DNA from: Pseudopithomyces maydicus | Lineage: Eukaryota > Ascomycota > Dothideomycetes > Pleosporales > Didymosphaeriaceae | Length of the DNA stretch: 64,000 nucleotides | NCBI GenBank assembly: GCA_026873275.1 | Contig: JANTUC010000010.1 | Coordinates: 868,001-932,000, forward strand | Direction of reading: 5' to 3' | Shown here: positions 55,741-64,000 of the stretch, one piece after another | How the letters are laid out: the number at the start of each line of letters is the position of its first letter | Numbering within the stretch: position 1 is the stretch's first letter | Notes under the pieces: model-generated | What the model was told of the DNA's origin: nothing | The model's input: the letters and a program-made list of their open reading frames with translations, nothing else | Database searches by the model: none | Translations under genes and position numbers: made by a program

Positions 55741-57362
55741 TTAGCTTGCATCATCGGGGCATGTCGAGTCCGCTCGAACCCAACCAGTAAGTCGGTTCGC
55801 TATGTCGCTCACATAGCACGCCGTTGCACCTGCCTTTTCTGACAGATCACCACTCCCCGGTATGTAACCACTGCTCATAGTGTTAGAACTGCTTGAGAGG
55901 GGTCTTCTTCACTGGAATCGACTCACCTGTTATAGCCTCGCATTGCCTTATATGGGTTCCCATACGTGTTCAGATTGTCGACCAAGCCCCACCCATGCTC
56001 CGTCCCTTGAGTGCCATCTTGAACCATCAAGAGTATAGACAATCGGCTGTGCTTGGGATCATATGCATGCCCGTTGTGAGACTGCATCAGACCAGGGTTT
56101 CTCGTGCCGCCAGATGAAGTGGTGGGAGGACTCAATGGGCACCCATTGGTTTCCTGTATGATCGTGGCAAGAATGATACGATGATCCACGAGCGACGCGT
56201 TCGCTCGATCTTGTATCGCATTGTAAATATCCTGAATCATCTCGGGCGTGTTATCGTCGCCTCTCTTCAGCCAACCGCAGGAATATTTGAACGTGTCGTA
56301 GTTGTTCTTCCACATGTCTTCAAAGGAGATCCATTGACCCTTGGGTGGGAAATTCGAAGCATTGCCTTTGTAGTATGTGTACGTGTCCGTACCAGCCCCG
56401 ATGCCATCATCGGTGTCGTTGACACTCTTGCGTGTACCGCCACCGGAGTCAAAGGCCAGCGTACTGTTGACTTGTGCGTAGGAGGGCGTGTACTTGAACT
56501 TGTCTTTGCGCGAAAGCGTGACAGCAAGGGCAATGATGATGATCAAGACAATCGTGGAGACGGAAGCAACTCCAAATACCACGCATTTACGTCTCCGACT
56601 CCAATCGCTGCAACAGCATCGCCTGCTGTGGCGCTCATTTTGTTCACCCCATCTTCCATACTTTTGAATCTCAACGTCGTCGTATGATGGGCTGTGTTGC
56701 GCATGAGAACGGCGGGGATGTTTTCGCCTGTCTCTTTCATGTCGAGAGTACTGCTTGCGGGGTGATCGCGAGGTATGCTGACCGTAGTCGTGAAACGAAG
56801 AGGTAGGAAAGTTGTGGAGACTTTCGCTCTTCTCGGATTGAGCTAGTGGAACAAGCTGAGGTGAAGGTTGCTTGGTCGGTTCTCTCGCTTGTGGTTCATA
56901 GGGCGGTGGTTTTTCAATGCAGTCCTCAGCTCTCTGGCTCTCACGAGGTACACTGACGGGCCCCAGGCTTCGTTTTGATTTCATCCATCTGTCGGCATCA
57001 ACATCCCGCTGCTCTTCTCTGGCCCGTCTGCGCTCGATTTTGAAGCGTTTGTAACATCGACTACACAGATTCAACCCTTCCGGTCCTGGACACAATCTCT
57101 CGTCCGCTGGTATATTTGGATTTTCGCACAAGCTATTATCACATATGGTACCTTGGTGGGGAATTGAACGAGGACCGTTGAGCTTTTCTCTACGCCTTCG
57201 CTCGCGAGTGTCGCGCTGAGATGTAGAAGCAGTGGGTTCGGGCCGGGTGGGAGCTGCAGGATCATGGAAAGAAGACAATGTCGCCGACAATGCAGCAGAC
57301 TGATGGTGTGTCCGCGACTTGCGACGGCTATTTGATGGACGTTCTGGGTGCTGCCTGTCCAT
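55741..57362 (-). CDS. Zn-finger / single-TM / lysozyme-fold (transglycosylase-like) protein
   Basis: 521 aa, with exons 57362-55927 and 55870-55741 across a 56-bp intron (GTGAGT donor, TTCTAAC branch, GAGCAG acceptor). The small last exon completes the catalytic-fold domain (GYIPGSGDLSEKAGATACYV...). Order: a disordered basic N-terminus; a GATA-like C-x4-C...C-x2-C finger (CDNSLCENPN...NLCSRCYKRFK, about residues 75-110); a Pro/Ser/Arg linker; a Cys cluster (RRCCCSDW) before a membrane helix (VFGVASVSTIVLIIIIALAV); then an outside domain with N-glycosylation sites and the SLT/lysozyme-like core (RIILATIIQETNGCPLSPP, NPGLMQSHNG). The likely catalytic Glu is in IIQETNG. The literal 57383 start is a TTG; ATG 57362 is used. 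A cell-wall-facing glycosidase role is inferred. Confidence 0.82.
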
Positions 57363-58428
57363 GGCGAAGCGTAGAATGGACAAGTGCGGACAAGTTGGTC
57401 AGCGGACAGAGGCCGTCAGTCTGAACGATTGCGCAAACTCGTGGAGCAAGCGGAGCAGGCGCCACCATGTTTATCTTTGTCCCAGCCATTATTCTTTGAC
57501 CTCGTTCCGCTGTTGCATGCAATAACAAGGATACGAGTGGGGAGGCTGGGGGTGGCAGGAACGGCTGGGGGTTTCTTGGCACGCGCAAAAAGCAAATCCA
57601 AGCCGCCCTGTTGGCCAACACCCGCATCTCAACCATGCAAATCGCCATATCAACCGTTTCGCGCACATGGCTCGTGGGATCATAGGCTTGCATGCGTCTT
57701 TGGGCTTGAAACGGTAGGTTTTGTCGGCGCGCCTGGGGTGAGGGATTCCCCGCAAGTCCGAAATATCATAGAAGAAGACGGTCACGTGCTCTGTATCACA
57801 TGATCCGATACTTCCCGAGGTCCCGTCAGGTGCCCAGGTGCAGGTGTATCATTCCAGGATGCCCCGAACTGTTCGTTGACTGGTCCATGACCAGTTTCTT
57901 ACACCCAGTTCATCTTATGTGTCTTGTATTCTGAATCGTTTCCAGTTCGGCCCAATCCCACCACCAACTTCTTTGAATCGCTATCGTCAGAGCCAAGTCG
58001 ATATTTATTGCGTCATATTGGTAGTGCATCACACCTCCCAAGAAGCAGCTCGATACGCTCGGGCTTTGGCTATATCGGGTATTTTACACGACATATCACC
58101 GTAAAGAAATCAAGTACTATCCCCAACTTGCAGAGTGCATGCGAATTCAACATGACCCCCATCCACTAGTGTTCTTCTAGCCGAGTTCCTTCTCGTACAG
58201 CGAGCAAGAGGGGTATAGGCCAACGTCAACGAAGCCCCACGTAAATGCAACCAGCAGGAAGTAGATAGCCGGTACATACACTACCATGCTCGCAACTACT
58301 GCGTCATTAGCAGACTTGGCCCGACGTGCTGATAAAACGTTCGCTTGCCAATCTTCTGAGCGAGCAGTTACCTTGGATTGTACATGCACTACAACTTTGG
58401 GCAAATTCCAGACTCAATTTTCTCGAAA
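57363..58428. promoter_or_regulatory. Divergent intergenic region, 1.07 kb
   Basis: Between the Zn-finger/lysozyme-fold gene and the M20 peptidase gene. It includes the CAGGTG-CCCAGGTG-CAGGTG element at 57827-57846. Confidence 0.5.
57827..57846 (+). promoter_or_regulatory. CCCAGGTG-CAGG element
   Basis: CAGGTG, then CCCAGGTG, then CAGGTG: three overlapping E-box cores. It is 465 bp upstream of the minus-strand gene and 583 bp upstream of the M20 gene. Confidence 0.45.
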
Positions 58429-59993
58429 ATGCCGAGTCTCGCCTTCCTGAGTTATGGATTATTCATAGCTGGATTTGCGGTACCAGCGAGTTCTTTGGCA
58501 AGCGGGGAGGGAATCTTTCGTTGCAACATCCAGAGTTATTCTCTCTACATTGGCAAATGTTGGAACAGAATTCCACATCGGGTTTCGAAACGCCAATGGT
58601 CGACTTTCTATCTGGGTATCTGAAGGACAAGGGCCTCACGGTTGCACTGCAACCTGTCCAGAATCCGATTCTTGCGTATGATCTCACATTTTGATGTTGG
58701 ATTCGCAAGATTACTAAATCTGCCTCAGAGACAACATACGAAGACAGAATATTCTCGCATATATTGGGTCAAACAGTACATGCAAATTGATCTTAAACTC
58801 TCATACGGATGTGGTTCCGCCAGTAAGTCTGCTGCTTGTCTGGGTGTTGTTTGGATCAATTTCTTATAAAATGCAAGTGGTATCCACCCTCAGAAAATGA
58901 CACCGACATCTTTGGACGTGGCGCCAATGATGCCAAAGGCTCCATTGCGTGTCAAATCACAGCGTTCCTCGAGCTCTGGGACGCAGGAGTGCTCCAGGAA
59001 GGAGATGTCTGCCTGATGTATGATGTCGGCGAGGAACAGTACGGTGATGGTATGAGGACCTTCGTTGATTCTCTTACGTATACCCCGGAATGGATTCTGG
59101 TAAGTCTGCCACAAAATCTGTAGTATGGCTAGAAGAGGGACGTCCATTGCCGGACAAACCAAGCACCAAGCCTTATATCATCAAATGCACTGACTCTTTA
59201 CCTGCGGGTATGAAAGACAGGAGAGCCTACGGAATCCCACCAAGCAACGGGGCACAAAGGGTCCATCAATATCAACGTGACGGCTATAGGCGATACGGCA
59301 CACTCATCCGTTCCGCAATATGGCCGCAATGCTATATTGGAAATCATGGATTTTCTACCACGGTTATTGAATCTCACTAGTATATTCCCATACGACGACT
59401 TCCAGTAAGTTCACTAGCCTTTTGTGGAGTACTTTCAAAAATTACTAATATTGTTCTGTAGCGGAAACACGACTCTGTCACTGTCCTCAATCCGAGGTGG
59501 CACCATATCGAACCAGGTTGCAGATCGAGCCCAAGCTATCGTAAACTCCCGTGTCAGTGTCCCAGCAAAACAGATCTGGGACATCATAACCGAGCAACTG
59601 GGTAATGTTCCTAACATCATTCTCTCCCGGACTTCTGCGTCTTCCAATCCCCTGGCCATGGATGTTATCGAAGGCTGGCTACCTAAGAAAATCATGCCCT
59701 ACGGAACAGATCTTGGAGGATGGACCATAAACAACACCAAGCTTTTGCTGGGCGTAGGCTCGATCGCTACAGCGCACTCAGCGCATGAAGTTGTTTCAAA
59801 ACAGGAGATGATTGATATGGTTGGCCATTACAAAGAGTTTATGCAAGGGATTTTGAACGGAACTCTGGTACCGGTTCGCAACGGGACGTTCCCGTCTAGC
59901 TACCCGCTGGAAACGAATACGGGCAACCTGACGAAGCGAGAGATTGCGCAGCAAGATTTTGAGGCGCGACAGTTCGGTGGATGTATGCATTGA
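58429..59993 (+). CDS. Secreted M20 metallopeptidase (carboxypeptidase / deacylase type; apparent frameshift)
   Basis: Di-zinc M20 hydrolase with a signal peptide (MPSLAFLSYGLFIAGFAVPA). Exons: 58429-58675, 58729-58822, 58878-59099, 59217-59404 and 59462-59993; introns are 53, 55, 117 and 57 bp. The corrected length is 427 aa. At the four-G run 58504-58507 the frame breaks. One extra G joins ASSLASGG to NLSLQHPELFSLHWQ, the helix that starts the peptidase domain. Metal and catalytic motifs: SHTDVVPP (about 107-114), GRGANDAKGS, YDVGEEQYGD and GEPTESHQATGHKG; dimerisation-domain GDTAHSSVPQYGRNAI; and a C-terminal His in TAHSAHEVV. Intron 3 conceals the GEPTE junction. Substrate preference is unknown. 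Confidence 0.85.
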
Positions 59994-60041
59994 GGAGTGG
60001 ATGGAGGTGTTTTGCGATGATCGTCGTGGTAGCAGAAGCAT

Positions 60042-60074
60042 TTGGACGATCATTGGACGATAATTGGACGATAA
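60042..60074 (+). repeat. 11-bp tandem repeat TTGGACGATMA
   Basis: Three copies lie between the convergent M20 and ORC6 genes. Confidence 0.85.
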
Positions 60075-60185
60075 GTGATTAATCCCAATCCTCGTCCATC
60101 CTCTCGTAGTCTTCAATATCGATGTTCAGCAGTAAAACTTTGTCAGTGGAAAGTCACCAGACTAGAGAACAAGGCGTTCATGTTA

Positions 60186-61338
60186 TCATGACGCTTCGAT
60201 AGCCTCAACGCGGTCAATGATGCTCGCCTTCCACCTTTTGTAGTCCTCGCGCCGTCTTTCGCCCAGGTAATCAGTGGCATCCTGCATCATAGTCCCCAGG
60301 CCTATATAACTGCTACCGCCTTCGCGTAGGCTTCGACTTCCACTCACAGACATAGCAGGTGCTCCATTGTCCAAACTTGCATGTTCCATTTCATCAGCAC
60401 TGGGTGGAAGGACATTTAAGAACCATTCCATCCGGATCCAACCCTCTTCTTGTGCCATAGGCATCAGTGCATCGATCTCGGCGCCCAGTTCGGCCTCTGA
60501 TGAGTCTTGCCCTGCCGGGGTCTTGAGCAGCGTGGCAATTGCCTTTTCGCGCCATTCTAGGAACTGTTGAGGTGTATTATCTTGATCCAACATGCGGGAC
60601 AAGACGTAGAATAGGATGACTGCTAGCAGCCCGAGAATGCGGTCCTGCGGGACCTCGGAGAGGGCTGGCTGAGGCGTGGTGGTGGTTCGCCGGGGTCGTT
60701 TACTGGGCGTCGCAGCTGCTGCTTCTGCAGCGGACATGCGTGCCAACAGTGGAAGGACGACCTCGAGGCCTGTGTAGATGTGGCCTGCAGCATTGGGATA
60801 ATCAAAAGCTCTGAGGAGAGAGCGAACGGTCGGAACAATCCATTCCGGTGGTTCTATGCCCTTGGTTCCATCTCTCCGTGTGCTCTTTGGCGTCGGTTTG
60901 GCGCTGAGTGGTGTCCTCGGCGCCTTCGGGGTCGTTCGTGCAGATGCCGGGGCGCTCGCTTCACCCTTGCGAGGGGTCTGGGGCTCTCGAACGGTTGACG
61001 GCACAGGCAAAGCGCTCTCGAGATAGCTGTACAGCTTTTTGTAGATGCGCGGTGGACAGGGTGGTCGCGGTGTGATTGCGGGGAGGTTGAGACGTTTCTT
61101 CAGCCTGGACGAGTCAGCCCACTGGGACAAGGAGCACTCTGCGATGCCATCACCTTTCGCATGCCAGCTGAGCACATGCGTACGGCCTTGCGATTTCCTC
61201 GTCCGGCTTCAATGAATGCGCAACACTACGAGACCGTGCGAGCAGGGAAAGTGCGAGGTCGACGAGCTCTGGGGGCAGTGGGCCGGAAAGGGTCGGGATG
61301 AGCCCCGTCAAGGCTTGCTCGGTTGTTGCTTTGCTCAT
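60186..61338 (-). CDS. ORC6: Origin recognition complex subunit 6
   Basis: The smallest ORC subunit, needed for MCM loading at replication origins. Exons 61338-61154 and 61104-60186 flank a 49-bp intron (GTGATG donor, GCTGACTC branch, TCCAG acceptor). The product is 367 aa. The spliced junction gives ACERLKKRLNLPAITPRPP, the conserved end of the first cyclin-like (TFIIB-like) fold that begins ALTGLIPTLSGPLPPELVDLA. A basic Pro/Thr-rich linker (PKAPRTPLSAKPTPKSTRR) contains several TP/SP sites, as expected of CDK-regulated ORC6. The second fold includes EWIVPTVRSLLRAFDYP and DRILGLLAVILFYVLSRML. A CACCTGGG array lies 113-152 bp upstream of the start. Confidence 0.92.
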
Positions 61339-61450
61339 GGCGAGGCTGTCTACGAGTGGCCGTCAGTGTTGCTGTCGTGTTGGCCGCTGTTGGCTCCGCG
61401 CGTCTACTTCTTGGCGGGCGCCCGGGCGGACGCGCCCTCACGTGCTGTGC

Positions 61451-61490
61451 CCTGCACCTGGGCACCTGGGCACCTGGGCACCTGGACACC
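61451..61490 (-). repeat. (CCCAGGTG)n-CAGGG array in ORC6 promoter (minus-strand reading)
   Basis: Three perfect units and one partial unit on the minus strand, ending in CAGGG, 113-152 bp upstream of the ORC6 ATG. Same unit, phase and terminal CAGG as the array at 42485-42521. Confidence 0.8.
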
Positions 61491-61635
61491 TCATTTCGTC
61501 TGCATTTTCACGGCACTCGTATTCCAGTCGGCGAAGCAGAGAAATCAATCATGGCACCTGGATCTGTGCGTATGCATGTTCAGCTCTGCACTGGCTGTAG
61601 ACTATTGGCTGCATTGCATCTATCCCTACGCTGCT

Positions 61636-62540
61636 CTAGTGCTCCGGTTCATCCACGCCTTGGGCAACCCCGTGATCCACTGCCCATTGCCGCACCTTCT
61701 CATAGTTCCTGCACATTCTCGGGCTGCTGTAGTCTGGCCATGGGTCACCGTCGTTGAACGGAAATCGGAACGGGAACACGTTGGTATCGCTCTGGCACAT
61801 GACAAACTGCCTCAGTGCGTCAATGCAGTGGTCAAGATGGCCGTGCAGGTCCTCCGGCTCCGCAGACGTGTCGCCTCCTAGCTTCTCGTAATGAGCTTTC
61901 CAATTGGCTTGTCGGAGTAGGTTCAGGCAGTGCAGTTGGTGGAACACTTCGATGGCGACGCGGTAGCCGCGCTTTCCAGTTGCGGGATCCGTCACCATCA
62001 GCGCGCCTTCAGGATCCATGTTCATCTTGATCATCTCTTCGCGAGTAACCATCGTGTCGGGAACTACTTCCGTCAGTATAGGTGCGTGCAGTGTGGCACT
62101 GGAAAGTGACATACCGCCGTCTGTTGCCCACTCCCACATGGCATCTACTTGGGGACCTTTTCCTACAAACGGACCATCAGGGATGGGCTTGAGATCGAAG
62201 TGCTTGATCTGGTACTCGATGGCCTCATTGACCGGCGCTGCGTCCGTGATTAGTCCTTTGCCCGTCTAGCACTAACGATTTCCTTCTTACAGAAAGTCAT
62301 AGGTATCGCATCGGCCTGCTTTGTGGATCGCATGCAAACCGCCAACGCGAAGAACGTCACCGACGCCGAGAGCATGACTGCCTGCGCAATCAACACCCAA
62401 GTCGAACTTGAGGCATTCCGAATGCGCTGTAGCACGGTGTTTTTCTCTGTTTGCCACTCGAACTTTTCGTTCAGACTTGCATCGTCACGGCTCGACTGTG
62501 ATTGCTCCTCCACGGGAACTGATCGGTACGCTTGCGGCAT
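61636..62540 (-). CDS. UstYa-like (DUF3328) membrane-anchored protein
   Basis: 267 aa with three exons: 62540-62291, 62237-62115 and 62066-61636. Introns are 53 bp (GTAAGA donor, GACTAAT branch, GCAG acceptor) and 48 bp (GTATGT donor, TACTGAC branch, GAAG acceptor). The second is in an otherwise open frame and is supported by its branch site and by the join ATDGVVPDTMVTREEM. One membrane helix (WVLIAQAVMLSASVTFFALAV) precedes the luminal domain with PVNEAIEYQ and the two hallmark motifs HQLHC and HLDHC, thought to form the active site in this oxidase/cyclase family. Family members often act in peptide natural-product clusters, but no precursor or partner gene is seen nearby. A CCAGGTGCAG element (62583-62592) lies 43 bp upstream of the ATG. 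Confidence 0.85.
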
Positions 62541-63263
62541 TATTAAAATGGAAAAAAAAGAATATGAACAGAAAAAGGCACGCCAGGTGCAGTAAAAGAG
62601 AACAGACGAAGATGAAGCCTCACGAGGCAAAGAATGGATGAGGAGGAGAAGATGGAATCACGAAGGGAGTGCGTCTTCAAGTCGGACGTTCGCCTTGCTA
62701 GCCTCAAACACGAGGGATGGGTGCGAAACGTCTCATGCCGGGCGCTTGGCCTTCCTGGGGTGACAGGCGGCTTCTGTGCGATCTTGAAACAACATCACGC
62801 TATATTACAGGAAACTACAAGAATAAGCGACAGTTTGGTGGGACGGTAGTCTGTTGGAGTTGATGGTAGAATGCTGGATGCTTGTTCTGGGTAGCAGGGG
62901 CGGCGAGGTGGGGCCTGTTCAGCTCCAGGGCTAGAGCGAGATAATGTGCACTGCACCAATACTTCAAAGGCTTCACATGTCCTTTTACGTTGACGCCCTT
63001 GGTGGCGGTGCCGCAGATACGATGAAGCCAACAAGGCTTTGCCTTCCGCTAGAAACAATCACGAGACGGATCGTTATACGAGCTGCGCATGCATGTTCGA
63101 CAAGCCTGTGGACAACTTGTTCTACAGACTCAGCCCCAACACTTCCGATGGCTTAAAAGGCCAACATACTATCGCGCACTTGCTTCTACTAACAAATATC
63201 ACAACGACTGGATTCCAATTCCTCGGCATACCAACCAATGTGTATCCCGTTCGGTCTTTCGTA
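62541..63263. promoter_or_regulatory. Divergent intergenic region, 723 bp
   Basis: Between the UstYa-like and modin-like start codons. It contains CCAGGTGCAG at 62583-62592. No gene or RNA recognised. Confidence 0.5.
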
Positions 63264-64000
63264 ATGAGCAATAGAATTGAAGAGAACGTTGCCATCGTAG
63301 CGCTTCTCGTCTCTCTTGTTGCGCTCATTGTCACAGCGAGCCAGCTGCTGTTGCAGCTGTTCAATTCTGCAGACGGCTATAGAAGATGCGGTGCATCTGT
63401 CATAGATGTTTGGCATAGAAAGCGCCATCGCAAATGGAAATGGTCTGAATTTCGCTTCGAGACACGGTATGTGACACCGCAAATCGTCCTAGTAACTCCA
63501 CAGGAGTGCGAAATATACAATAGGCAATATGGCGACGTTTTTCTACTCAATGGCCCGTCCTTGCAGCATGTTACTTGCCAAGAACTTAATACCACGGCAC
63601 ATCAAAATCACTGCCATATGGAATCAAGATCTCGCCGATCAGTCGAGATGATTGAACAGTCTTCGTCGAAACAAAACATCTCAGATCTCGAGAAAGCGGG
63701 TAGCACAGTGATACTGAAGGACCACAAGCTGGCCAGGGCGAGGGCTCACAGTGAATCTCTGGTATCCTGGCTTGATCTACTTAGAGACCTACATTGCTTG
63801 TCACATAGTTACTGGCCACTCGACTGCAGTGCTTGTGCTACGCAGAAAATCGATAATTACCATACTGGAGTCACTAGATCGGAATTCAGTTCAGCCTGCG
63901 ATGATTTTGGCGACGAGCACCACAGTAAGTCATATTGTGGTGACGAGAGACATACAAATTTGGGTTTAACAACAGGGTTCAATCTGGCTGAATACGCTTG
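63264..64000 (+). CDS. Modin-like protein (5' part; runs off the window)
   Basis: ATG 63264 opens a frame that continues to the window end. A membrane helix (IVALLVSLVALIVTASQLLL) is followed by the signature DGYRRCGASVIDVW, then RKWKWSEFRFETRYVTPQIVL. This matches the fungal modin family, named from Podospora; its biochemical function is unknown to me. Further on are a disordered Ser/Glu-rich stretch and SESLVSWLDLLRDLHCLSHS, the next conserved block. A likely intron lies at 63925-63975 (GTAAGT donor, TTTAACAACAG end, 51 bp); splicing gives HHR-FNLAEYA. The frame is also open without splicing, so the intron is a proposal. The 3' end lies outside. Confidence 0.75.
   Translation, partial: MSNRIEENVAIVALLVSLVALIVTASQLLLQLFNSADGYRRCGASVIDVWHRKRHRKWKWSEFRFETRYVTPQIVLVTPQECEIYNRQYGDVFLLNGPSLQHVTCQELNTTAHQNHCHMESRSRRSVEMIEQSSSKQNISDLEKAGSTVILKDHKLARARAHSESLVSWLDLLRDLHCLSHSYWPLDCSACATQKIDNYHTGVTRSEFSSACDDFGDEHHSKSYCGDERHTNLGLTTGFNLAEYA

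Overview
This is nuclear DNA of a filamentous ascomycete (Pezizomycotina), most likely a dothideomycete close to Pleosporales. The evidence is the short introns (about 42-190 bp, mostly 46-63 bp, with GTAAGT/GTACGT donors and CTAAC/CTGAC branch sites), mid-range GC, and typical fungal families: COT1-type NDR kinase, DUF3605, UstYa-like, modin-like and MCT-type MFS proteins. The class-level placement is inference. I annotate 29 protein-coding genes and found no convincing tRNA, rRNA, CRISPR array or intact transposon.

Layout. 1-5344 (-) is a very large uncharacterised protein, incomplete at the left edge, with ten degenerate IRxIVxEA helix repeats. 6.3-16.7 kb holds an MCT-like transporter, an arrestin-like protein, cyclophilin PPIL3, ZPR1, an Rpr2-type RNase P/MRP subunit and lariat debranching enzyme DBR1. 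18.2-23.2 kb has a small serine-rich protein, TMA7 and a sugar transporter. A minisatellite (23.6-24.05 kb) precedes an orphan gene. 26.2-31.2 kb carries APS kinase, a 2EXR-like protein and a long-chain mannitol dehydrogenase. 34-45 kb is a housekeeping block: RNA polymerase subunit RPB12, COT1 kinase, a coiled-coil protein, VPS37 and a mitochondrial membrane protein. 45.3-64 kb has a methyltransferase, a membrane protein, a P450, an aldo-keto reductase, a DUF3605 protein, a Zn-finger/TM/lysozyme-fold protein, an M20 peptidase, ORC6, a UstYa-like protein and the start of a modin-like gene.

How the genes relate. Most are independent housekeeping genes in divergent and convergent pairs. There is no recognisable biosynthetic cluster, although a P450, an aldo-keto reductase and a UstYa-like gene are scattered on the right. 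One divergent pair, the Rpr2 subunit and DBR1, shares an RNA-processing theme and a short promoter containing a perfect 16-bp palindrome.

Two results stand out. First, five otherwise conserved genes each carry one apparent frameshift at a homopolymer run, and each would be explained by one missing base; this looks like a consensus error, not biology. Second, an element (CCCAGGTG)n followed by CAGG recurs upstream of several unrelated genes and may be regulatory. I did not find a clearly novel multi-gene system.
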